DNA of 64,000 bases, from contig RMBW01000021.1 of assembly GCA_004009845.1 (NCBI GenBank), positions 301,240 through 365,239 of the forward strand, read 5' to 3'. The DNA comes from Davidsoniella eucalypti. Its lineage: Eukaryota; Ascomycota; Sordariomycetes; Microascales; Ceratocystidaceae. The notes below the pieces were generated by a model. That model was not told the DNA's origin and searched no databases. It saw only the letters and a program-made list of their open reading frames with translations. The first letter of the stretch is position 1, and each line of letters starts with the position of its first letter. Of the stretch, positions 38,501 to 48,380 are shown one piece after another. The position numbers and the translations under genes were made by a program.

Positions 38501-38747
38501 CCAGGGTTGAGGATCGGTTGGTTTGAAACTATCTACACAGTCTGACGTCGTTTAGGATTCTAGCTATGTGGGAAGTGTAGTGGCAGTACATATAGTCGCC
38601 ATGGAATCAGTATCAGAAATGTTTGCTTGCGTTGGATATTGCCGGGTTTCGGGTATCCTGTCAACTAAATCCATAAAGAACTTCAGAACTTTAGCGATTA
38701 AGACCTTTTGGGAAAGTGACGCATGTTGTTTTTGTTCATAACCTCCC
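35530..38747. other. AT-rich, gene-free interval with transposon relic
   Basis: Upstream of eL36 a short A-rich stretch (35610-35630) may be its promoter. From 35700 to about 37000 the DNA is AT-rich with stops in all frames and holds a transposase relic. 37000-38700 has no recognisable gene. Confidence 0.5.
36453..36665 (-). pseudogene. relic of a pogo/Fot1-type DDE transposase
   Basis: The minus-strand frame ends HTTHFLQPLDVGVF after KCKEYNIISFCLLS. This matches the conserved block of pogo-superfamily DDE transposases, which from memory reads roughly C..N.I..LCLPPH.TH.LQPLDVG.F. Just upstream, shifted by one base, LYCLLLLDGVRVYF resembles the preceding RLLLLDGH.SH.. catalytic block. The two blocks are in different frames and a stop follows immediately after GVF, so the copy is dead. 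Most of the gene is missing or unrecognisable, consistent with an AT-rich, possibly RIP-decayed relic. Confidence 0.55.
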
Positions 38748-38756
38748 TATATAATA
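38748..38756 (+). promoter_or_regulatory. TATA box candidate for the AA1-like gene
   Basis: TATATAATA lies 204 bases upstream of the AA1-like start codon, in an otherwise less AT-biased stretch. The distance leaves room for a 5' leader of about 150 bases. Confidence 0.4.
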
Positions 38757-38959
38757 CGGTGATAGCTCCTCTCATCAAACCTCCCGTTACCTTCTTGCCA
38801 GCATTGATAATATTATTTTATTTAGCAAACGCCACATCACATTCGTTTATAGCTCCACGATACTCTCTCACATTCGCTTGAATATCCAGTTTCTATTCCG
38901 TTACAACTCTCGTTTTACCTCTCTAATACCTTTCCAATTTCCTCTTAATACCATTCACA

Positions 38960-39479
38960 ATGCTCGCCACGCTGTTCTTCCTCGTCCCTTCCGCCCTGGC
39001 CCTGGCGGTTCCCAGACAGATCGGCTGCACCTCCGATACCGTGCCAACCGACTTCACCATCTCCAACTTCGTCGGCAAGTCGATCACCAACGGCACTTCT
39101 CTAAGCGAGTTCACCTTCCAGTACCAGCCGTACTCGTCCGAAAACGCTACCATTAGCCCCATCACTTGCTCGTACAACTCATCATCAGTTGCTGTCGAGA
39201 TTCCCGGCCACTCTGATCGCTGGAGCTGTGATGACACTCTTGCCCAGTTCATCCACAGCACTGCTCTCCGAATCACCATGGTCCAGAAATCGTGCATCGA
39301 GAATGGGTAAGTTATATATTCAATACATCTCCATTTATATTCCCAAATGCTAATAGTATCATAGTAATGCCACCTACGAGGCCAGTGGCAGCGTTACTCT
39401 GAACCTGTCTTGCAGTGGTCAGAACTGCACCAACCCCCAGATCCAGGGCACTTTCTACAGCCTGGAGCCTACCGAATAA
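38960..39479 (+). CDS. small secreted AA1-like (Alt a 1 type) protein
   Basis: Exons 38960-39306 and 39365-39479 (intron GTAAGT to ATAG) give 153 residues. The N-terminus MLATLFFLVPSALALA is a clear signal peptide with likely cleavage after ALALA. The mature part has six cysteines, a TISNF strand near the start, an EFTFQYQP strand, a PGHSDRWSC block and an EASGSVTLNLSC block near the end. This order is typical of AA1-like beta-barrel proteins, a Pezizomycotina family that includes secreted proteins of plant-associated fungi. N-glycosylation sequons are frequent (NGT, NAT, NSS, NLS, NCT). The role of this copy is unknown; assignment to the family is by motif order, not by alignment. Confidence 0.72.
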
Positions 39480-40401
39480 ACTGTCTGAGATACCCAGCCT
39501 GTGATTACTATATTACTTTTCTGTTCTCTTTTTTGTTATTATACATACCAACATGCCCACGGCAACCCTATTGTGTCAGGCGTTTTCGGTTCTTGGATAT
39601 CCTACCTTGAGGGTACATATTTAGTACAAAAGCTACTGTTTATTGAGCTTTTGCAGGATGCTTTCTTTTTACATATAATTTTCATATTTTCAGTCTACCT
39701 CTCTAGATTTCTATTGTAGGCTTGGTGGTCTAATATTAATATCATGATTTTGCTGATGACCTTATCTGTCACGTGACATTCTACATACTTGTGCAGAATA
39801 AAGTTAAATGTTTCAAGCTTAAATAAATTCATTGCTACATGAGCTTTTTCAATTAAACTCTCAGAATAACAAACACAATATGACTCAAGGACTTCATAAT
39901 AAACATCCTAGCTCTCATGGTATCTATATAGCAAGTACGTCTATCAAAACCAAGTTGACATTAGAGTAACAATCATTATGAGGCCGTGGTTGTTTGTCTT
40001 TTTTGGTGTTATGTGTGTTTGACCCCAACGAAAAAAAAAGATGCGACAATGCCAGTCTAGCTAGTCATACTCCAAACTTCAACAAATTATGGCTTTATAC
40101 AAATCATCAAGTGACCACCTGACCGAGAAATTCATCTCCATCTCTATTTCCATTGATATTCTATCATCGCCAGGAACTGTCCATTATACCTTTTCCCTTT
40201 TCCTCATCAAAACCGATTGAATATCGCAAATATTTCAATTGACGTCACCAGGACGCTATACCGGATCCTTTTAGCGGATATATTTCATTGTGCTTATCAA
40301 CCAAATTATCATCAAACCCAACTTTAAACCCTAAACCGTCTGCTTTAACCACTTTAACATCTACAACTAACAACCCCAACCATCAATAATCACCGTTAAC
40401 A
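39480..40401. other. spacer and promoter upstream of lipase gene
   Basis: No gene was recognised. The AA1-like 3' flank is T-rich at 39510-39720. The 300 bases before 40402 are A/C-rich with CAACC and ACCC repeats, a common fungal leader composition. Confidence 0.5.
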
Positions 40402-41661
40402 ATGAGGTCTTCGATACTCTGCTTCGGCTTCTTGCCAGTATTTTCTGGCTCTGTGCTAGGCGCAACACATCGCCTAAATGAACTACCCGTAGCCATCAAC
40501 CCCTCACACACATCGTCGTCATCAAGCCATGCGCCATCAGCATCGCCCGCGCCCTCTCCAGAACCACCCGTATCAGCGGGACTTTTCGTATCGCTTGAGC
40601 GCATGTCGCGTCTAGTAGACATCAGCTACTGTGTAGGAACCACGGGTATCAGCAAGCCATTCATGTGCGCTAGCCGCTGTCGTGATTTCCCCTCACTCGA
40701 GCTGATTAAAACGTGGAATACCGGCATCCTCATGAGCGATAGTTGCGGTTATATCGCGGTGGATAAAGGGCTCCATAAGGCTATAGTTGTGGCCTTTAGA
40801 GGCACATATAGCGTGACGAATACAGTCGTTGATCTGACGACAGTACCACAGGCTTACACGCCGTATCCTGTGCCAGATGATGGCGGTGACAATGAGACTC
40901 ACCAATACCAATGCCATAACTGTACCGTTCACACTGGGTTCTTCTCGTCATGGCTCAATGCGCGAGAGATCGTTCTACCCCAGCTACACATGCTTCATGA
41001 GAAATACCCCGACTACACGATCCATCTTGTTGGGCACAGCTTGGGAGGGGCTGTCGCAGCTCTGGCCGCGGTTGAGCTCAAAGTTGGTCTCGGTTGGGAT
41101 AACCTTCTGGTAACAACATTTGGTCAACCGCGCATTGGAAACGCCGGAGTGGCAGATTTCATAGACCGGGTATTCCACCTCAACGCCACTGCGAATGATA
41201 CATCAAGAGCTGAGGATCGTATGTTTCGACGAGTCACACACGTCAATGATCCGGTCCCTATTCTTCCACCGGGAGAGTGGGATTACCACTCACATTCCGG
41301 CGAGATCTTCATAAGCAAGCCCGATTTATACCCAGACATGAAGAATGTGCATGTTTGCGTGGGTCGAAATGATCGTGCTTGCAGTGCCGGCGATGAACAA
41401 ACCGAAAGTGCCTTGTTTGGCCTCAGTAAGCTAGAAAGATCAAATGATGGAATGTTCTCGGTCTTCAAAGATGCCAACTCCTGGGTCCGAGAACACAGGA
41501 CGAAGCTCAAAGCTATTGGAATGGGAATTCCCAAGCTATGGGAATTGTTCTTTGCTCATCGTGATTACTTTTGGAGATTGGGCTTGTGTCTTCCTGGCGG
41601 TGACCCAAAGAATTGGTCTCACGATGGGTACCAAATTGGCGAGAATAGTGAAGAGCTTTGA
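40402..41661 (+). CDS. secreted class 3 lipase
   Basis: Single exon, 419 residues. MRSSILCFGFLPVFSGSVLG is a signal peptide, followed by a Ser/Pro-rich linker (residues 35-57). The catalytic domain runs from about 60 to 345. It carries the oxyanion segment VVAFRGTYSVTN, the nucleophile elbow LVGHSLGGAVAA (Ser213), Asp283 in HVNDPVPILPP, and His298 in DYHSHSGEIF, a complete Ser-Asp-His triad in family order. The family hydrolyses ester bonds of triacylglycerols or related lipids. Several Cys and NXT sequons fit a secreted glycoprotein. The C-terminal ~75 residues (HRTKLKAIGMGIPKLWELFF onward) extend beyond the typical domain. The Pro-Ser linker and signal support the first ATG. Confidence 0.92.
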   Translation: MRSSILCFGFLPVFSGSVLGATHRLNELPVAINPSHTSSSSSHAPSASPAPSPEPPVSAGLFVSLERMSRLVDISYCVGTTGISKPFMCASRCRDFPSLELIKTWNTGILMSDSCGYIAVDKGLHKAIVVAFRGTYSVTNTVVDLTTVPQAYTPYPVPDDGGDNETHQYQCHNCTVHTGFFSSWLNAREIVLPQLHMLHEKYPDYTIHLVGHSLGGAVAALAAVELKVGLGWDNLLVTTFGQPRIGNAGVADFIDRVFHLNATANDTSRAEDRMFRRVTHVNDPVPILPPGEWDYHSHSGEIFISKPDLYPDMKNVHVCVGRNDRACSAGDEQTESALFGLSKLERSNDGMFSVFKDANSWVREHRTKLKAIGMGIPKLWELFFAHRDYFWRLGLCLPGGDPKNWSHDGYQIGENSEEL

Positions 41662-41856
41662 ATCATCCGGCGGCACTTGAACTAGAGGATACTTGCTTTC
41701 GTTTATTGTTTGTTTTGCATTTTATACATTTCATGATATAATATTAATGATGACTTGGTTTGTATGTTTATATCCTATCCCACATGATATTCCACATTGT
41801 ATATTCTGTGCATATGGCCTCATAGTAGACGGTGATGATAGAGTCTTGTAGTGCGG

Positions 41857-42334
41857 TCACGGCTTTCTGAACTTCACCAGACCACCGTCTCTTTCGAACC
41901 ACCCCGAGAATGCCCAGTTGATATATCCACCATCGCGACCATTATGGTCGATTTCACCATCTTCGAAAATCCACACGCCATAGTCACATCTCTGAAAGGG
42001 TTTGGTCCACGTGATGGTAGTGTAGGACTTGATGTTGTTGAAGTTACGTGGACACGATGCGTGCGATAGATTTAGAATCATAATGTTGCAGTCATGGTAC
42101 TCGGGCACTTCGTCACGGAGAGCCTGGGCTCTGGCTAGTGCGGCATGGACGAATTGCGTGCGTTTCATACCGAGCTTACTGAAGCCAACAAACTATAAAT
42201 GCGTATAAAGAAACAGTAAGCATGCGTACTTTGCAAGTAGTGGCGATACTTATACGACGTGGTTTCACAGGAATATGACCTACGACATCGACGAGCCCTT
42301 TGACGAGACCTTGGGCGATATTGGCGGTGGCCAT
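41857..42334 (-). CDS. small conserved fungal protein with INWAF motif
   Basis: Exon 2 (42192-41857) encodes FVGFSKLGMKRTQFVHAALA, EVPEYHDCNIMILNLSHA, YGVWIFEDGEIDHNGRDGGY and INWAFSGWFERDGGLVKFRK. Exon 1 from the ATG at 42334 encodes MATANIAQGLVKGLVDVVGH and IPVKPRR... The total is 146 residues. From memory, many Pezizomycotina have small paralogous proteins with an N.MI.N..., Y.I..F..G.F...GDGGYINWAF.G.F.R layout and an IPVPGRG-like N-terminus, often stress- or conidiation-associated; function is unknown. The only junction keeping frame from IPVKPRR is a 37-nt intron (42193-42229) with a GTACGC donor and no CTNAC site. An earlier GTAGGT donor would drop IPVKPRR. The exon boundary is therefore uncertain. 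Confidence 0.65.
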
Positions 42335-43693
42335 AGTTTCAAGTGAGGATATGAAGACGAGAAAAGCGTATTATGAGTTTGTCTGAGAGTTTCTGCAGTA
42401 TATGATCTGGCGAGTAATTGATGGTGATAGACTAAAGAGAAGCGAACTACGATACTACGATACCCGTGGTCTTTTATAAAAAGATATCTATTGAAGAAGA
42501 TTGGTAACATAGATATTTTGTGACTCTTTGCCATATGTCACATATCGAAGCCTCAAATGTGTACCATATTGAATCAGCTCTACGGAAAGCCCTAATATAA
42601 ACTCGAACTGGTGATCGATTTCTATTTCCAAAAACAGAGATCTTGCATGAGCTCTTGCAGCGAGGCCCAAAGTATTCCAAGGCGAACAAACAGGCCGCCC
42701 AAAAGAATCAAGTGAGCTGCCAGTCAGAATCCTTTTCAGGGACGCAAGACTGTAGGGCCGAGGAAGTCTAACACTATATAGATTGAATGGTTTAGGACCA
42801 TGTAGTGTGATTCCTGGCTAGAGAACTTGTAGTCGAATTAGAGTTTTGCGTATTCGAGTTTCAGTGTCTGGAGCCGTCTATTCCGCAAAGACAGATTGAC
42901 CGAGGGTAGTAGATACATATTGTCTAGTGGTTGGATGACTCTGGCATCTTGTGGCATTAGTATGTATTACAGATGGTATGTACTAGCAAATATACAGCAA
43001 ATTTTGCTTGCGTAGTAATCTCGCCAAACCATTCGGACTAGACTTTTTATCGTATCAGATTATGAAACAACTAACATCCAGCCTTTGGCTTAGACGGCTG
43101 CATGATTAGCGCCTAGAAGAGGCACAGAAGCCTAGAAACAAGTTGAAGAAAAAGTCTTTGGTGCTTGGTTCCATGTTCTATTTCCAGTCTTATTCTAGTA
43201 GTCTAGCCCAATGGACAGGCTAGTGTTGTCACGAGTTCCCGGAATTTCGTATTGCAACCCCGCTTGTAATCTCTGTAATCTCAATATCACACTCTGCGCA
43301 TGCCAATCAACATCGGCGCATAATCTTTGAGAATTTTCACCATTGGTTGCATATTGGCAGTCTCTTGAGTCAGCTTGGCATGGTTACAGGAATAGAGGAA
43401 GCCATGGTATGATAACGATGGGTGTTGATAACGGAGGATGTGATAGTATCAAGGGATATGATGGATGTGCCGCCTCCACCAGCGCTAGAAGGAGATAGTT
43501 GGTATCAGGTGCCAACTAATACTTTCCCTTACCTATGAGTACTCTATACGGTCATCCCTGAGCAGAATTGGTAGGGGGGCACATAGTCAAACTTGTTGAC
43601 CATTGGGTAGCTGGTACTTGGTACCTAAACGATTATTGCCAATCTGGACGGACAGTTTTAGGCTTGACGCCGCAATTAACCACGAAAAAGCAA

Positions 43694-43746
43694 GGGACTT
43701 TGTACTTCAGCACAAATAGCAGGGAGCACTTAGCTCCACAAAAGAC
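43694..43746 (+). repeat. left arm of a degenerate inverted repeat
   Basis: The stretch beginning GGGACTTTGTACTTCAGCAC and ending CCACAAAAGAC recurs in reverse complement at 44070-44134, where it begins GGGACTGTGTACTTCAGCAC. The right arm has about 10 extra bases in the middle. The core TACTTCAGCACAAATAGCAG is identical in both. Confidence 0.85.
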
Positions 43747-44069
43747 TAAGTACTCCTCACTCTCCTCACTCAGTCTTTAAAGGCTGCCAGCTGGCAGAGT
43801 GCCATACATTCTTATTTCACCATATTAAAAAAGCTCACACGACAAGGACATCCTCAATAGAGATATCAAGATGATTTTTGGACCAATTAATTTTTTTACA
43901 TACCGAATACATTGTCCATTATATTTCTTATCAATCATATGTATGGTGCTGCTCTCTGTCTGGGTCTGACGTTGATATCTTCAACATGCCGATAGGGCCA
44001 TTGATCTGATTATGCAGGCAGCTGATGCTCTGGCTTCAGCAGCAAGACTACTGTCTATGTTCTGGTTTT

Positions 44070-44134
44070 GTCTTTTGTGGGGCCAAGTACCTTTTTGAAG
44101 ACCCACTGCTATTTGTGCTGAAGTACACAGTCCC
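44070..44134 (-). repeat. right arm of a degenerate inverted repeat
   Basis: This is the reverse-complement partner of 43694-43746, with the same identical 20-base core. The loop between arms is about 320 bases and shows no coding sequence. Confidence 0.85.
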
Positions 44135-44340
44135 AAAAGCAATGCGCGGCCTGAAATCGGGTGTCTAGGACTATCGAGATGGTGAACTTGATAGCCGGAG
44201 GACAATGATGGGGCCTTGCATGCGGGAGGAGGGAGGGAAGGCAATGAGGCGATGAGGGGATCTAGATAGGGTCTTTTACCGCCAGTAAATTAGTAGGTGT
44301 TGATTGATTGGTTTATTGTTTGATATGTATTTTTTTTGTA

Positions 44341-44712
44341 ATTCACTTTTATCAAGGTGGAAATGGTTATGTAGTACCTCGTATCCTAAGATACACAGCC
44401 CTGAACTAATACTAGTGAAGGATATCCTACTTTTCAACAGTGAGAGGCCACCAAGATACAGAACATTTGGTATGGTTTTGTTATATGCTATTTCTGCATT
44501 TCAACTTCTAATCCTTTCCGAGAAAACCCACCTCGTCGGGAACCTCTAAGCATTTTGTAGCTCATTTTGTTGTAAACCCTCTTAGAACAGTATGATTACT
44601 ACTTAGCATCTACCTTCTACAGAACTTCGTGAATGGAGAGGCTGCCCAAACCCTCAGACGAACTATGATAAGCATAGGGTGGACTTCAGTAGTAGTTGAA
44701 CCAACTACCTCA
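44341..44712 (+). repeat. dispersed repeat, copy A
   Basis: Segments of this stretch recur in reverse complement at 56721-56990. Shared words include CTAATACTAGT, CAACAGTGA, GATACAGAACATTTG, GTTATATG, CCCAAACCCTCAGACG, GTGGACTTCAGTAGTAGT and CCAACTACCTCA, in the same order. Copy A has about 150 bases between GTTATATG.TATT and CCCAAACC where copy B has about 32. No transposase or reverse transcriptase frame is inside. It may be a solo LTR or a non-autonomous element. Confidence 0.8.
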
Positions 44713-45339
44713 CGGGAGGTCGGCTAGGCATAACTACTACGATAGGGACTTGATATATGTATACCGGCCTCTCTTTGTTTGTTAGGTGGTGACGATTGAA
44801 AGTTGGATATCAAGACAATTGGGATTACTATTAGACGTCTATTAGCATTGTTAGAGTGAATCACTATTCAGTTTGTTGTGGGTGGCGGACCCGTCTAAAA
44901 TGCCCCAAGCAAGGACCAAAATACAACTAAGAGGTGGCCCCGCCTTGGGATTTGGCGCTGCAGGGCAAACAAAGAAACAAAGCAGCTGGTAGCTTCAGCT
45001 CTAGTGCCGCTGAAGCGTTGCAATGTAGCACTATAGGCGCCTAGGTGACTATAATTGGGCTTCTGGAAAAGGAAGAAGTAGAGAGCACCTGCAGCGGAGA
45101 GAGGGTGCTTTGTTTTCCACCTGCTTTCTTTAGCAATGGCTTTAGGACCGCTGTAGATGCCATGCGGTATATGTGAGGCTCAAAAATATACAGATTCAGT
45201 CGCTGTTACTACATCTTCATAGCTCTATAGCTCCATAAGATTAATGAATTAAAAAACTAAAAACTTAAAAACAAAAGTCACCGTTACTGTGGCGGCGGCG
45301 TTGGGCACGAGGTGGGCTGTCTGGTTGGTGTAGAGAGAG

Positions 45340-45966
45340 CTCTGTGTTGCTTCTACTGAGCTCTCAACGGCGCCCCTTTTCTTGGGTTCTTGTGGGGGGC
45401 TTTTTTTCTTTTCTTTTCCCCGCGACAAAGCAGGTCCCTTTCCTCTACATTCCTTTGGCTTCGCTGCCTATGTTTTGGCTTATGGCGGCTTGCTCTGGCT
45501 TTTTTTGTATTATTTTTTTCTGCTCCTTTCCCCTCCTCTTCTTGTTCTCGCTCGTTCTCTCATTTTGCTTTCTCTCCACCCAACGCAACGCAACTCCCTT
45601 CCCAAAAATCCTAAACCCGAAACCACACCAGACCAAAACGCCGCCAGCCGCCTTGCTAAGCCTTTCCTTTTCAACCCAAACCCAGCCCGTCAACCAACCA
45701 AACCCAGCCCAGCCTAGCCTATTTGCAGCAAGCCCAGCCAGGCCTGTCCGTTTAGCTTGTCTATCTGACTGTCTGTTTGTCTGCCTACTTTCGAACCTGC
45801 TTGCTTTTCTTCTCCATCCACTTTCCCAGGTCAGGCTTTCTTCTTCCTTTTCTTCTTTTTTTCCCCTCTGCTTCCGACTTCATTCGACTCTCCTACTCAT
45901 CCACTATCAACCCTTGAAACCACCACCACCACCACCCACTCACCACATTCTTCACATATATTCACA
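45340..45966 (+). promoter_or_regulatory. pyrimidine-rich promoter/leader of 14-3-3 gene
   Basis: C/T-rich runs over 600 bases end in repeated CCA triplets (45921-45938) and TTCACA before the ATG. This is typical of highly expressed fungal genes. The 260-codon open frame across it is a composition artefact. Confidence 0.5.
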
Positions 45967-48380
45967 ATGGCTACCGAGGTACGTGATCATGCCGCCGTTG
46001 TACACCTGCTCTATTTTCATCACCGTTGCTCGGCCTCTATTGCCTCTTGCCTACTCGCCCTTGCTACCGGCACTCGCTATCTTGATTCTATGTGCGGCGC
46101 TACGTAGCTTCGACGGTGCTGTGTGATCGATGAAGCTGCTGTCTTGTCTTTTGGCTTGGTTTCCTTGGCTCTGCGTGCATTGCCGTATCCCGCCTCGCCA
46201 AACCCAAGAGCCGTCGGAGCTGTGCATCGCATTACGCCGTTGTCTTCTTCTGCATGCGCATGTGCCAGCAGTCATCGATCGCCTTATCACCGGCCGTCTC
46301 GTTGCTTCATCTTTGCCTCATCTATAGGCGCAGCTATGCCATGACTCTTCTGTCATCGTCGAGGCTGTTCGCTAACCCTATGATGCCGCTATCGTCCCTG
46401 CTGCATTTGCCCCTCATGCCCCTTACCTGCTACCACGTTTTGCTTGCTTAACTACCAATAGCTACGGCTTGCTAACAAAATGATATCTATAGCGTGAAAG
46501 GTTTGTCTACCGCTATATCTCTTAATTCCGAGAATATACTTCCTGGAGCATCATCACTTGTCACTCGATCGCCGCTTCGATTTTATTGTTCGATACCGAT
46601 ACGGAGCTTGCCCCTCCCCCCTTTTTTTCTTCCCCCAAATCGTACTGCGATTCGTAGCCACATGGTTGTCGCGATGGTTGCTGAGCTTTTGGGCAAACGC
46701 CTCCTTTTCCCCGCCTTTCTTCCCGCCAGTCAAACCACAATAAGAGACTGGTGAGCACCATCACTCTCGACGGCCATTATATTCGTATAATCGCACCACG
46801 GAGAACACATGGCACTCGAATCGGTATCAACAATAATCTCAATGTCGATAATCCTGTACCACGAATTGATTTAATACGCCAATCCAATCACAAAACACAA
46901 TCGCAACATGTCCAGATGCTAACCCACACACAGCAAGACTTTCCTGGCCCGTCTGTGCGAGCAGGCTGAGCGCTACGATGAGATGGTCACCTACATGAAG
47001 GAGGTTGCCAAGCTGGGCGGCGAGCTTTCCGTCGACGAGCGCAACCTGCTGAGTGTCGCCTACAAGAACGTCGTTGGTACCCGCCGTGCCAGCTGGCGCA
47101 TCATCTCCTCCATCGAGCAGAAGGAGGAGTCCAAGGGTTCCGACAAGCACGTCACTGTCATCCGTGACTACCGCGCCAAGATCGAAAAGGAGCTTGAGGA
47201 GGTCTGCCAGGACGTCCTGATTGTGCTCGATGAGTTCTTGATTGCCAACGCTGCCACCGGCGAGTCCAAGGTCTTCTACCACAAGATGTAAGTGATCCTC
47301 CCACTAAGCAAACCCCATGATCCCCTCAAAATGCATTGCAATATGGTTGTTTTTAAGCCAATTCCCCAATTCGAGGCCGGACGTAATCGTTTTGGCTATG
47401 ATGGAATATACGAGTCACACTATGACTAGGGCCGTATTTCTCAGCGCATATAAGCAATACGCAATGTTGTATAAAAAAAAAAACAAAAAAAAAAAAAAAA
47501 AAAAAACACTACATATGCAATAACCCCGCCCCCTCACTCTATCCCTATAAACAGACAGATATATATAAGATTATGTCTGTTTCTTATCCGCTTCTGCACG
47601 TCTGCAAGTGCAAGCCATCATGATTGGTCCGAATCCTGGCTGCAGAACAACCCATATCAGCTACATCAAGACGCATTTTTGCAATGTAGAGTCTCAATGT
47701 ACTGCTCTTTAAATTTCCATTTATCTGCCTCGGGGACCAGTTAATACTTCGGGATTTGGTGGGATACCTGAAATTTGTCTTTTTTTCCCCTGTCTTCCAC
47801 AGACCAGTTTCACAAATTCTTAGCCCAACGTCGTATTGAATAGTTACTGACACGTGCCCCTTTTCTCAATATAGGAAGGGTGACTACCACCGCTACCTGG
47901 CCGAGTTCGCCTCTGGCGATAAGCGCAAAGGCGCTGCCACTGCTGCCCACGAGGCCTACAAGGTGAGTTTCTACTATACTAATATCGCGATTTTTTGAAT
48001 ACCAAATCTAACAACTGTCGTCCCTATTGCAGAGCGCCACCGATGTTGCCCAGACTGAGCTGACTCCTACCCACCCCATTCGCCTGGGACTTGCCCTGAA
48101 CTTCTCGGTCTTCTACTACGAGATCCTCAACTCTCCCGACCGTGCCTGCCACCTTGCCAAGCAGGCCTTCGATGATGCCATTGCTGAGCTGGATTCTCTG
48201 TCTGAGGAGTCTTACCGTGACAGCACTCTGATCATGCAGCTTCTGCGTGACAACCTGACCCTGTGGACCTCTTCTGACGGTGCCGAGGGCGCCGCTGACA
48301 AGCCTGCTGAGGAGGCCACTGAGGCCGCTGAGCCCAAGGAGGAGCCCAAGGAGGAGACTGCTCCCGCTGCTGCTTCTTAA
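45967..48380 (+). CDS. BMH1: 14-3-3 protein
   Basis: Five coding exons: 45967-45978 (MATE), 46493-46500 (8 nt), 46934-47287, 47875-47962 and 48033-48380. They give 269 residues. Splicing the 8-nt exon yields MATERESKTFLARLCEQAER, the start typical of Pezizomycotina 14-3-3 proteins, and no other join does. Introns are 514, 433, 587 and 70 nt; introns 1 and 2 have GCTAAC branch sites and intron 3 CTGAC. Conserved blocks include RNLLSVAYKNVVGTRRASWR, KVFYHKMKGDYHRYLAEFAS, NFSVFYYEILNSPDRACHLA and DSTLIMQLLRDNLTLWT. The phosphopeptide-binding groove residues (K, R, R, Y in these blocks) are intact. The tail is an acidic AEEATEAAEPKEE repeat. 14-3-3 proteins bind phosphoserine targets in signalling, cell cycle and metabolism. 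The long introns hold an A-rich slippage tract (47473-47506). Confidence 0.95.

Larger units (their letters stand above)
42335..45339. other. gene-free, repeat-bearing interval
   Basis: No gene was recognised. It contains an inverted repeat (43694-43746 with 44070-44134), a 14-bp palindrome CTGCCAGCTGGCAG at 43784-43797 and one copy of a dispersed repeat (44341-44712). Confidence 0.5.

Noticed and set aside
45344..46126. 260-codon frame overlapping the 14-3-3 start
   Set aside because: It lies in the CT-rich leader and intron 1 of the 14-3-3 gene. The composition (long runs of L, S, F, P) is that of a C/T tract, not a protein.
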